Below are positions 1-8,156 of a stretch of 14,361 nucleotides of DNA, one piece after another. The position numbers and the translations under genes are program-made. The stretch lies in the NCBI GenBank assembly GCA_001796965.1, contig MGOA01000017.1, positions 1 to 14,361 of the forward strand, given 5' to 3'. Source of the stretch: Chloroflexi bacterium RBG_16_64_43 (GTDB lineage Bacteria > Chloroflexota > Anaerolineae > Anaerolineales > RBG-16-64-43). How positions within the stretch are numbered: the first letter of the stretch is position 1; every line of letters starts with the position of its first letter. A model generated the notes under the pieces. It saw nothing but the letters and a program-made list of their open reading frames with translations. It did not search any database and was not told the DNA's origin.

Positions 1-623
1 AGGGTAGGGAAGGTCTTGTAGAGCTGGGCCATGTGGCCGCCGATCGACGGCTCACGCTCGACCAGGTACACCCGCTTGCCAGCATCCGCCATGCGCAGCG
101 CGGCCTCGATGCCGGCGATCCCGCCGCCCACCACCAGCGCCGATTGAGTGACTCCCAGTTGGCGGGTCTCAAGCGGCTGCTGTAACGACACCCGGCGCAC
201 GGCCGCCGTCACCAACGCCAGTGCCTTCTGCGTTGCGCTGCTCCGGTCGTCGCTCACCCACGAGACGTGCTCGCGGATGTTGGTCATCTGAAAGAGGAAT
301 GGGTTGAGGCCGGCCTGAGCGCACGCGGCCCGGAAGGTGGTCTCGTGCATGAGCGGCGAGCAGGAAGCCACTACCACCCTGTCCAAGCCGAGCGAGCGAA
401 TGTCCTCCTGGATCATCGCTTGGCCCGGGTCGGAGCACATGTAGGCGTAGTGGCGCGCGACGGCCACTCCCTGCAGCGCCCCGGCGTACTCGGCCACCTC
501 GGCCACATCCACCATGGCGGAGATGTTGGTGCCGCAGTGGCAGATGTACACACCGATCTTCTCGCCCGGAGGCGCGGCCGAATACTCGCCCGGCGAGATG
601 CCTGCGCTACGGTTGGCACTCAT
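1..623 (-). CDS. hdrA: HdrA-like iron-sulfur flavoprotein (heterodisulfide reductase subunit A family), partial
   Basis: Only the first 207 codons are visible; the rest lies left of the window. After a short leader the protein has a CHCGTN motif (Cys28 and Cys30), then Cys63 in YMCSDPG and Cys88 in ASCSPLMHE. This N-terminal cysteine set is diagnostic of HdrA. A Rossmann FAD-binding motif GGGIAGIEAA follows at residues 166-175, with the acidic end of the fold at LVERE (187-191) and GGHM at 195-198. Known members are the flavin subunit of heterodisulfide reductase and related electron-bifurcating or quinone-linked complexes (Hdr, Flx/Hdr, Qmo), acting in the cytoplasm. The ATG at 621-623 is set by an AAGGAGG ribosome site about 8 bases upstream. 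Family membership is clear, but the partner complex cannot be told because the downstream genes are out of view. Confidence 0.9.
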   Translation of the reverse strand, partial: MSANRSAGISPGEYSAAPPGEKIGVYICHCGTNISAMVDVAEVAEYAGALQGVAVARHYAYMCSDPGQAMIQEDIRSLGLDRVVVASCSPLMHETTFRAACAQAGLNPFLFQMTNIREHVSWVSDDRSSATQKALALVTAAVRRVSLQQPLETRQLGVTQSALVVGGGIAGIEAALRMADAGKRVYLVEREPSIGGHMAQLYKTFPT

Positions 624-1005
624 GCGGTGCTCCTCCTTGTGCGCGGTGTCGGCGAAAGCCCACCCCGAGCAGCGGGCGGGATCGAGTAGCGCGCTGGCGG
701 GCCAACAAGCTCAAAGGGGATGGCCGAGCCAAACGCGCAGGAGGTGTACTTGGAATTTGGATGGATACGGGAGCATTCAGAGGCAGGCGGCGCTCGACCT
801 GGGGTGGTTTGCAGCCACCTGGGTGTAGGCTAGTGAGGCGGCATGGGTTCACGCCAATTCGGGCCATTAGACCCCGTCTATCCAGACCGGGAACTGCGGT
901 AGCGTCCCCTACACAAAAGGCTCGATGAAACCCAAGCAATCTCCGAGACAGTCAGGGGCAAGTTCTGTGGTGCGAATCTACTTGGTCACTCCCCAGATAG
1001 TGAAG

Positions 1006-1035
1006 ACTATAGCATAGTTGTGAAGAATTACGCAA
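1006..1035 (-). promoter_or_regulatory. possible sigma70-type promoter facing hdrA
   Basis: On the minus strand a -35-like TTGCGT (1035-1030) is followed after 18 bases by a -10-like TATAGT (1011-1006) in the AT-richer part of the gap. Transcription would start near 999 and give a leader of about 375 bases before the hdrA ATG, which is long. The site is therefore a weak candidate. Confidence 0.22.
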
Positions 1036-1142
1036 GTGGCAGTATTGGCACGGAAGGACCTTCGCCAACCAGGGGTGGGCTGGGTGGGGAGGCCATAAAC
1101 CCGCCGGACGAGTCCCCTGATTCACAGCCCGGACACGATGCC

Positions 1143-1163
1143 GGCCCTGGGGTCCCCCGGGCC
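1143..1163. repeat. GC-rich hairpin upstream of the PspC-domain gene
   Basis: GGCCC and GGGCC arms flank a near-perfect inner GGGG/CCCC pairing with one mismatch and a 3-base loop. It has no T-run on either side, so it is not a standard terminator. It may be a regulatory dyad or chance in GC-rich DNA. Confidence 0.3.
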
Positions 1164-1191
1164 AAGGGCAACTGCGAGTGGCTAACCTGCG

Positions 1192-1207
1192 TATATCCAC
1201 TGTGGAT
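1192..1207 (+). promoter_or_regulatory. possible -10 box overlapped by a 13-bp operator-like dyad
   Basis: TATATC at 1192-1197 could be a -10 box. Overlapping it is a perfect inverted repeat, ATCCAC-T-GTGGAT (1195-1207), placed where a repressor would block promoter opening. It lies 25 bases before the PspC-gene ATG. No good -35 is visible, so this is suggestive only. Confidence 0.25.
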
Positions 1208-1231
1208 GAACGCATGTCTATGGAGGATAGA

Positions 1232-1429
1232 ATGAGTGAGTCGACTCGGGGGCCGTTGCGCCGGTCCCGTTCCAGCCGGGTGCTGGCGGGGGTATGCGGC
1301 GGCCTGGGTGAGTTCTTCGGCATCAGCCCGACCTGGTTCCGCTTGGGGTTCCTCGTAGCCTGCATCCCGGGTGGCGTGCCCGGCCTGGCCATGTACCTCT
1401 TGTGCTGGATCATCATTCCTGGCGCGTGA
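1232..1429 (+). CDS. PspC-domain membrane protein
   Basis: This 65-residue protein is essentially one PspC domain. It opens with a basic stretch (residues 6-16), then the hallmark VLAGVCGGLGEFFGI at about 17-31, a W-F-R-L turn and a hydrophobic membrane segment from about 37 to 63 ending in IIPGA. PspC domains occur in phage-shock envelope-stress systems and in many short stand-alone membrane proteins whose role is unclear. The start at 1232 is chosen because GGAGG (1222-1226) lies five bases upstream. In-frame ATGs at 1178, 1214 and 1220 would put non-conserved sequence ahead of the domain. A second small membrane gene follows 44 bases downstream on the same strand and is probably co-transcribed. 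No pspA or pspB is in view, so a phage-shock role is only an inference. Confidence 0.85.
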   Translation: MSESTRGPLRRSRSSRVLAGVCGGLGEFFGISPTWFRLGFLVACIPGGVPGLAMYLLCWIIIPGA

Positions 1430-1473
1430 CCCGCGGCACCGGGCCCTGCGCGGCGATGACTATGGAGGCAAGC

Positions 1474-1695
1474 ATGACGAGCAGCAAGCGTGTGGCGTGG
1501 TACCTGTGGCCGTTCTGGGCCATCTGGCAGTTGCTCACGTGGATCCTCGGATTCACCGGGCGGCTGGTGGCGGTGATCCTCGGCTTCGTGCTGATGGTGG
1601 TGGGCGTGGTGCTCACGATCACCGTGGTGGGCGCGATCGTCGGCATCCCACTGATCATCGTCGGCTTCTTGCTCTTACTTCGCGGGTTGTTCTAA
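1474..1695 (+). CDS. small hydrophobic membrane protein of unknown function
   Basis: The protein has 73 residues and is almost entirely hydrophobic after a short MTSSKR head. A Trp-rich aromatic segment (about 8-27) is followed by a Gly-flanked arginine and then two tightly spaced Val/Ile/Leu-rich stretches (about 31-50 and 53-72), suggesting two or three membrane passes. I do not recognise the family. The start at 1474 is set by GGAGG (1464-1468) five bases upstream. The longer frame from 1402 would overlap the end of the PspC gene and begin with non-hydrophobic residues. Its leader closely resembles the one before the PspC gene. A strong terminator follows, so the two genes probably form one transcription unit. 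Nothing in the sequence tells its function. Confidence 0.7.
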   Translation: MTSSKRVAWYLWPFWAIWQLLTWILGFTGRLVAVILGFVLMVVGVVLTITVVGAIVGIPLIIVGFLLLLRGLF

Positions 1696-1717
1696 CGCGC
1701 ACGTCAGCCCGCAGGCA

Positions 1718-1751
1718 AAGCGCCGGCTCACCTCGTGGTGAGCCGGCGCTT
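1718..1751. terminator. strong hairpin terminator between convergent genes, probably bidirectional
   Basis: A perfect 13-bp GC-rich stem (arms 1720-1732 and 1737-1749) closes on a TCGT loop. It is extended by two A-T pairs, giving AA before and TT after the stem. It lies 22 bases after the small membrane gene and 26 bases past the stop of the GH13 gene read from the other strand. The T-rich tails are short (TTCTATTC on plus). Confidence 0.8.
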
Positions 1752-1776
1752 CTATTCGTACGTGCAGTATCGCGGG

Positions 1777-3390
1777 TTACTCAGCCTCGAAGATGCATAC
1801 CTCGTACGGCCGCAGGTGTATCCCGCCGCCCTGCAGGGGCTCGTGCGCCGCGGCGTGCGTGCAAAGGCGCAGGCGCCAGGCCGCACGCGGAAGCGGCTCG
1901 TCGAACGCGGCCAGCACGGGTTGAGCGGAGAAGTTGAGGGCCACCAGCATCCGCTGGCCTGGCGCCTCGCGCAGGTAGACCTGCGCGCGCCGCGGCGTAC
2001 GAATGAGCGGTCGGTAGCTACCTCGGCGCAGCGCCACGCTCGCCTTGCGCAGCCAGATCAACTGACGGTAGAACGAGAACACGGAGTGCGGGTCATCACG
2101 CTGCGCGGCAACGTTGACCTCGCGAAAGTCGCGGTTGAGCGGCAGCCAGGGCCGTCCGTGGGTGAAGCCGGCCCCCGCCTCGGCACTCCATGGCATCGGC
2201 GTGCGTTCCGGATCGCGCCCGCCGTAGAGCGGCCAATAGCGCTTGCCCGGCGGATCCTGAATTTCCTCCCGCCGGATTCGCCCGTTGCGCATGCCGATCT
2301 CCTCTCCATAGTAAAGGAAGGGCGTGCCGCGCAACGTGAGCAGCAGAGCCGCCGCCACCTTGGCGCGCTCGACAGCATGCCTGGCGCCGTAACGTGAAGC
2401 GTGCCGCGACACGTCGTGGTTGGAGAGCACATAACACGGCCAGCCGCCCGTGGCTAAGGCTGCCTCGCAGCGGGTGACGGCTCGCTGGAATGCAGACGCA
2501 GCCCACGGTTGGTGGGTGAACTCGAAGTTGAAAGCCAGCGACAGCAAGCCCGGGGCGCTGTAGCGCGCGGCTTTCTCCGGCGTCTCGTGCATGACCTCTC
2601 CCACCGCCATGCGCTCACCGAATTCCTCCAACAACTCGTGGAGTTCGCGATACACATCGAGCAACTCGGGTTGATCCATGTCGAAGACATGAGCCTGGCG
2701 TTCGTAGCCGCGCAAACCCAGGCGCGGAGGGTTATTGCGCAGCCCAGCATCTTTAAAGTAAGCGTTGACCACGTCCAAGCGAAAGCCGTCCACGCCGCGC
2801 TCGAGCCAAAAACGGAAGGCCTGCATGACCGCACGCCGCGCCTCGGGGTTGCGCCAGTTCAGATCGGGCTGTTCCTTGAGGAACATGTGGTAGTAGTACT
2901 GGCGGCTGGCCTCGTCCCATTGCCAGGCGCGCCCCCCGAAGACTGCTTCCCAGTTGTTGGGCAAACCGCCGCCGGGGCGCGGGTCGCGCCAGAGGTACCA
3001 ATCGCGTTTGGGGCTCCCGCGCGAGGCGCGCGATTCAACGAACCACGGGTGCTCGTGGGAGGAGTGGTTGACAACCATATCCATGATGACGCGGATTCCG
3101 CGGCGGTGGGCTTCGTTCACCAGCCGGTCGAAATCCGCGAGTGAACCGAACAGCGGGTCGATGTTGCAGTAGTCGGCCACGTCGTAACCGAAGTCGTATC
3201 CCGGCGATGGATACACCGGCGAGAGCCAGATCGCATCCACGCCCAGCGATCGGGGGGTGCCGTCATTCAGGTGGTCGAGGTGCGCGAGAATGCCGCGCAG
3301 ATCGCCGACCCCGTCGCCATCGGCATCGGCGAACGAGCGCGGGTAGATCTGGTAGATGACGCCGTCCTGCCACCAGGGGGTTGGGGTCAT
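1777..3390 (-). CDS. GH13 alpha-glucosidase (oligo-1,6-glucosidase / maltase type)
   Basis: This is a complete 537-residue glycoside hydrolase of family 13, close to the usual 530-560. Visible in order are WWQDGVIYQIYPRSF at 6-20, a D-rich calcium-type loop at 22-30, region I DMVVNHSS (104-111), region II GFRLDVVN with nucleophile Asp206, region III VGEVMH with acid/base Glu265, and region IV SNHD with Asp326. YGEEIGM (361-367) and RDPERTPMPW (392-401) follow, then a C-terminal beta domain. It should release glucose from the non-reducing end of alpha-glucosides. VNAYF followed by LRNNPP after the nucleophile recalls the subfamily 23/30 alpha-glucosidases, but exact specificity cannot be read. 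No signal peptide is seen, so it is cytoplasmic. The start at 3390 has GGAGG four or five bases upstream. An in-frame ATG at 3441 would run through the likely -10 box. No sugar transporter or regulator is adjacent. Confidence 0.93.
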   Translation of the reverse strand: MTPTPWWQDGVIYQIYPRSFADADGDGVGDLRGILAHLDHLNDGTPRSLGVDAIWLSPVYPSPGYDFGYDVADYCNIDPLFGSLADFDRLVNEAHRRGIRVIMDMVVNHSSHEHPWFVESRASRGSPKRDWYLWRDPRPGGGLPNNWEAVFGGRAWQWDEASRQYYYHMFLKEQPDLNWRNPEARRAVMQAFRFWLERGVDGFRLDVVNAYFKDAGLRNNPPRLGLRGYERQAHVFDMDQPELLDVYRELHELLEEFGERMAVGEVMHETPEKAARYSAPGLLSLAFNFEFTHQPWAASAFQRAVTRCEAALATGGWPCYVLSNHDVSRHASRYGARHAVERAKVAAALLLTLRGTPFLYYGEEIGMRNGRIRREEIQDPPGKRYWPLYGGRDPERTPMPWSAEAGAGFTHGRPWLPLNRDFREVNVAAQRDDPHSVFSFYRQLIWLRKASVALRRGSYRPLIRTPRRAQVYLREAPGQRMLVALNFSAQPVLAAFDEPLPRAAWRLRLCTHAAAHEPLQGGGIHLRPYEVCIFEAE

Positions 3391-3429
3391 AGGCCCTCCG
3401 CGATGCGTGACGTTTCGAATGCGTTCTCG

Positions 3430-3435
3430 ATTGTA
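3430..3435 (-). promoter_or_regulatory. candidate -10 box for the GH13 gene
   Basis: TACAAT reads on the minus strand at 3435-3430, 39 bases upstream of the chosen ATG. No recognisable -35 lies at the expected spacing. The REP-like palindrome at 3453-3482 occupies that position instead. Confidence 0.35.
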
Positions 3436-3452
3436 CGGCATGCGCGCGGTTT

Positions 3453-3482
3453 CGTAGGGGCGTCCGGCCGGTCGCCCCTACG
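3453..3482. repeat. REP-like 30-bp palindrome between divergent genes
   Basis: The arms CGTAGGGGCG (3453-3462) and CGCCCCTACG (3473-3482) are perfect complements, and the inner CCGG/CCGG also pairs. The whole 30 bases form a palindrome with a single T-T mismatch (3463/3472). It lies in the divergent region between the GH13 gene and clpC and lacks a T-run. The form resembles dispersed intergenic palindromes of bacterial genomes. Only one copy is visible here, so repetition elsewhere is inferred. Confidence 0.6.
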
Positions 3483-3551
3483 GTATGCCCACAACACCAA
3501 TGTGCAGTCGTTATTGCGGCTGGCGGTCCCTTTGTGGATTACCCAAGGCGG

Positions 3552-3563
3552 ATTTGGTAGAAT
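3552..3563 (+). promoter_or_regulatory. clpC promoter with extended -10
   Basis: TGG-TAGAAT (3555-3563) is an extended -10 element (TGn next to TAGAAT), which can work without a good -35. The nearest -35-like hexamer, TTGTGG at 3532-3537, is 20 bases away. Transcription would start near 3570, giving a leader of about 50 bases that contains the hairpin at 3580-3603. A second -10-like TATACG at 3575-3580 is an alternative. Confidence 0.5.
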
Positions 3564-3579
3564 CCCTGGCAAGGTATAC

Positions 3580-3603
3580 GATTCGGGCTGTGGAGCCCGA
3601 ATC
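3580..3603 (+). promoter_or_regulatory. perfect 10-bp stem-loop in the clpC leader
   Basis: GATTCGGGCT (3580-3589), loop GTGG, AGCCCGAATC (3594-3603) is a perfect inverted repeat. It lies just after the expected transcription start and ends four bases before the purine-rich ribosome site (3608-3616) of clpC. It could be a repressor operator or an RNA hairpin affecting translation or stability. It matches neither the CIRCE element (9-bp arms, 9-base spacer) nor the CtsR heptad direct repeat. Confidence 0.6.
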
Positions 3604-3621
3604 CACGAGAGGAAGGCCCGC

Positions 3622-6126
<2,505 letters not shown>

Positions 6127-6177
6127 GGCGGGCCCAAACAACCCGCGTGCCGCACAACCCTGCACGAGGAGGACCGA

Positions 6178-6852
6178 ATGACATTGCACACCTTGCGCAC
6201 CCTGGCGTTGACCACGCTGGCCGCAGCGCTCGTGCTGGCCGGCTGCAACGCGGGCGCGCCCGGCGTCACCGAGGTGCCGCTGGCCACTCAGGCCGCACAG
6301 ACAGTTCAGGCCATGCTCACTCAGGTGTCGCTGGCCGCCACCTCCACCGCCACCGTGGCGCTGCCGCCGCCCAGCGCAACCCTGCCACCGGCCACCCCCA
6401 CCCTGCCCATGCCATTGCTGCCCAGCGCCACGGCCTCGCTCATCTTCACTCCGGCCTTCTACGGCACGGCCGGCGTGCATCCGACCCTGACCACATTCTG
6501 CAATGCGGCCTTCTTCGTCGGCGACATCGGGAGTACCCGGGACGGCTCGGTGCTCGCGGCCGGCGAGACCTACCGCAAGACGTGGGACGTGCGCAACATC
6601 GGCACCTGCACCTGGAGCCGCGAGTACCGCCTGGTCTTCAACGGCGGCAAACACATGGACGGCCCGGATTGGGCGCGCTTCCCGCAGATCGTTGGACCCG
6701 GCGACCACCTGTTCCTCTCGGTGACGATGATCGCCCCGGCCAAGCCGGGCACCTACATCGGCTACTGGATGTTGCAGGCGCCCGACGGCAGCAAGTTCGG
6801 CGTGGGCGATAACGGCCTGACGCCGCTCACGGTGAAGATCGTAGTGCCCTGA
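6178..6852 (+). CDS. FW-domain (NBR1 central-type, four-tryptophan) lipoprotein, copy 1
   Basis: The 224-residue precursor has a hydrophobic signal (about 8-21) ending in the lipobox LAGC with lipidated Cys23. An Ala/Ser/Thr/Pro-rich linker runs to about residue 95, then one FW domain (about 106-224). The four tryptophans are W136, W146, W165 and W197, in the contexts TWDVRNIGTCTW, GPDW and GYWMLQAPDG. Two further cysteines, C108 and C144, are shared with the neighbouring paralogue and may pair. FW domains are beta-sandwich modules known from human NBR1; in bacteria they occur in secreted proteins, and their ligands are mostly unknown. The protein should be anchored outside the membrane. The ATG follows GAGGAGG by five bases. 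It lies 51 bases after clpC with no good terminator between, so it may be read through from clpC. A strong terminator follows. Confidence 0.85.
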   Translation: MTLHTLRTLALTTLAAALVLAGCNAGAPGVTEVPLATQAAQTVQAMLTQVSLAATSTATVALPPPSATLPPATPTLPMPLLPSATASLIFTPAFYGTAGVHPTLTTFCNAAFFVGDIGSTRDGSVLAAGETYRKTWDVRNIGTCTWSREYRLVFNGGKHMDGPDWARFPQIVGPGDHLFLSVTMIAPAKPGTYIGYWMLQAPDGSKFGVGDNGLTPLTVKIVVP

Positions 6853-6879
6853 GCCAACGAGCACCGCCTTAGCTTTTCC

Positions 6880-6916
6880 ATCCCTCCCGATGACCCTCGC
6901 GGGAGGGATTTCTTTT
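6880..6916 (+). terminator. Rho-independent terminator after lipoprotein 1
   Basis: A 10-bp stem (arms 6880-6889 and 6900-6909, built on TCCCTCCCG and CGGGAGGGA) with a 10-base loop runs into TTTCTTTT. It lies 28 bases after the stop codon. The T-run is on the plus strand only, so it acts in one direction. Confidence 0.88.
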
Positions 6917-7102
6917 GGAGGAGGGGCGGTGGGTCCTGCCCTCAGCGCGCGTGCAGTGCGGGCATGCCTTACCCGCAAGCCCGCGAATGGTCCTCGCGGT
7001 TTGCGCTAGATGAATCTCCGGCACGCCTGACCGCACGATCGAGAGACCGCTTGAGGCCAGAGCGCGCCGCATGGATGAAAGACGAACGAGGCGAACCATG
7101 GC

Positions 7103-7177
7103 GTGCGATGCCCCATTCCACCTGTGAGGGCGTTGGCGTCGCCCGTGAAGGTGCACCGCGTGTGCGATGTCCCACTT
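7103..7177. repeat. imperfect direct repeat, two copies 59 bases apart
   Basis: GTGCGATGCCCCATT at 7103-7117 recurs as GTGCGATGTCCCACTT at 7162-7177, differing by one substitution and one inserted base. It lies upstream of the lipoprotein 2 promoter. It may be a remnant of a local duplication or a paired protein-binding site. Confidence 0.35.
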
Positions 7178-7263
7178 GCCCTGCCGATCACGATGGAGGA
7201 GGCCGGACGCCCGTGAAGCAGGCGAGCCGCGCTGAACCGCCGCCAAGAAGTCGCTCGCGGCTG

Positions 7264-7271
7264 GGTATAAT
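7264..7271 (+). promoter_or_regulatory. -10 box of the lipoprotein 2 promoter
   Basis: A consensus TATAAT (7266-7271) preceded by GG lies 31 bases before the first plausible ATG. No -35 hexamer is recognisable at 16-18 bases upstream. The terminator after lipoprotein 1 means this gene needs its own promoter, which supports the call. Confidence 0.6.
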
Positions 7272-7302
7272 CGCACACACGCCTTGTGCTGCGCCGAGGT
7301 TC

Positions 7303-7983
7303 ATGCCGATGCGATTCCATCATCGAACTCGCCCTCTCCTGACATTAAGTCTGGCTGCGGTCGCGCTGCTCGCATGCAACTTGGCGGGCGTTCTGCAGCG
7401 TGCGCCGGCTTCGCCGGCCACGCCTCCACCCGCGGCGGTGCCCACCCAATCGCAAGCGGGCACGCTGACGGCGATGCCCCCCGCGCCGGCGGAGATGACT
7501 CCCGCGCTGAGCGCGACATCGGCTTCCGCCGCCGCGCCCAGCGCAACGCCGCAGGGTTCTGCCACCTATTCGCTGACGCGGGCGCCCTACGGCACGCCGG
7601 GAACGAACCCTGCCGCGCTGCTCGAGGAACAATGTAACGCGGCCTACTTCGTTGGCTATGTGGGTCTGGGCGATGGTGCGCCGGTAGGTGTGGCAGAGAC
7701 CTTTAAGAAAGTGTGGGATGTGCGCAACATCGGCACCTGCACCTGGACTCGGGATTACCGCCTGGTCTTCTACGGCGGCGAGCACATGAGCGGCCCCAAC
7801 TGGGTGACCTTCCCCAAAGAGGTGCCGCCCGGCGATCACATGTTTATCGGCGCGATCATGATCTCCCCATACGAGGGCGGGACCCACACCAGCTACTGGA
7901 TGCTGCAGGCGCCGGATGGCACCAAGTTCGGCGTGGGCGAGCGCGGAGACAAGCCGCTGCGCGGAAGCATCTTTGTTCCCTGA
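7303..7983 (+). CDS. FW-domain (NBR1 central-type, four-tryptophan) lipoprotein, copy 2
   Basis: This is a paralogue of the preceding lipoprotein. From ATG 7303 it has 226 residues: a basic head (RFHHRTR), a hydrophobic signal, the lipobox LLAC with Cys25, a long Ala/Pro/Ser/Thr linker to about 93 and one FW domain (about 109-226). Tryptophans W138, W148, W167 and W199 have exactly the same spacing (10, 19, 32) as in copy 1, and cysteines C111 and C146 match C108 and C144 there. The linkers have diverged freely while the domains remain very alike, as expected of an old tandem duplication. ATG 7309 is an equally good start, since the GAGG at 7296-7299 is better spaced for it, and would give 224 residues. 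Its own TATAAT lies upstream. The protein is predicted to be extracellular and membrane-anchored, with unknown ligand. Confidence 0.85.
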   Translation: MPMRFHHRTRPLLTLSLAAVALLACNLAGVLQRAPASPATPPPAAVPTQSQAGTLTAMPPAPAEMTPALSATSASAAAPSATPQGSATYSLTRAPYGTPGTNPAALLEEQCNAAYFVGYVGLGDGAPVGVAETFKKVWDVRNIGTCTWTRDYRLVFYGGEHMSGPNWVTFPKEVPPGDHMFIGAIMISPYEGGTHTSYWMLQAPDGTKFGVGERGDKPLRGSIFVP

Positions 7984-8009
7984 AGACGCCTCGGCAGTGG
8001 AGCAGCACG

Positions 8010-8048
8010 GCAAGCGGCGGTGCCAGGCGCGCCGCTGCTTGCATTCTT
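8010..8048 (+). terminator. possible terminator after lipoprotein 2
   Basis: AGCGGCG (8013-8019) pairs perfectly with CGCCGCT (8030-8036). GCA (8010-8012) can pair with TGC (8040-8042) around a three-base bulge. The sequence then continues ATTCTT. The T-run is short and the stem bulged, so termination may be partial, but it sits correctly 26 bases after the stop. Confidence 0.42.
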
Positions 8049-8120
8049 CACGCAATGAGCACAGGGGGCCGGGCCGGGTTGAGCAGCCGATGATGAGCGG
8101 CCGAAAGGCGAGGCGATGCA

Positions 8121-8128
8121 GGTATAAT
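8121..8128 (+). promoter_or_regulatory. -10 box of the dnaG-rpoD promoter
   Basis: GGTATAAT, with a consensus TATAAT at 8123-8128, lies 28 bases before the dnaG ATG. Transcription would start near 8135, giving a leader of about 22 bases. No -35 match is visible at normal spacing. Confidence 0.6.
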
Positions 8129-8156
8129 CTCTCGGGCGTCACCCAAGAGAGAGCTG

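Larger units (their letters stand above)
624..1231. other. 608-bp intergenic region, no convincing gene
   Basis: This gap separates the divergent hdrA and PspC-domain genes, so it must hold promoters for both directions. The open frames that cross it (for example 607-939 and 952-1416 on the minus strand, 514-828 on plus) show no recognisable domain and are rich in Arg/Pro, as expected of random GC-rich frames. About 900-1050 is visibly more AT-rich than the flanks. It holds a possible minus-strand promoter (1006-1035) and, nearer the PspC gene, a GC hairpin (1143-1163) and a 13-bp dyad (1195-1207). I found no tRNA, RNase P, tmRNA or transposase remnant by eye. Confidence 0.5.
6917..7302. other. 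386-bp spacer between the paralogous lipoprotein genes
   Basis: No gene is supported. The plus frame is open from 6964 into lipoprotein 2, but its first 113 codons are Arg/Pro-rich, carry no domain and would bury the signal peptide. Minus-strand frames here (6969-7175, 6869-7276, 7006-7323) have no recognisable product. The stretch holds an imperfect direct repeat (7103-7117 and 7162-7177), a small dyad (6958-6963 with 6979-6984) and, near its end, a clear TATAAT. Confidence 0.5.

Noticed and set aside
952..1416. 154-codon minus-strand frame upstream of and across the PspC gene
   Set aside because: No domain, no ribosome site, and it is antisense to a clear PspC gene; composition is typical of a shadow frame.
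3391..3441. 17-codon longer start for the GH13 gene
   Set aside because: ATG 3441 lies upstream of the likely -10 box, has no ribosome site, and the added residues do not belong to the GH13 fold.
3580..3603. CIRCE element or CtsR box at the clpC leader
   Set aside because: CIRCE is TTAGCACTC-N9-GAGTGCTAA and CtsR sites are direct GGTCAAA repeats. The arms here are GATTCGGGCT/AGCCCGAATC with a 4-base loop.
3271..3621. N-terminal extension of the clpC frame by 117 codons
   Set aside because: It would run through the GH13 start, the REP-like palindrome, the promoter and the leader hairpin, and has no Clp homology. GTG 3622 has a good ribosome site directly before the conserved Clp N-domain.
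6964..7302. Longer start for lipoprotein 2
   Set aside because: It would place 113 Arg/Pro-rich residues before the signal peptide and lipobox, and would ignore the TATAAT at 7266-7271.
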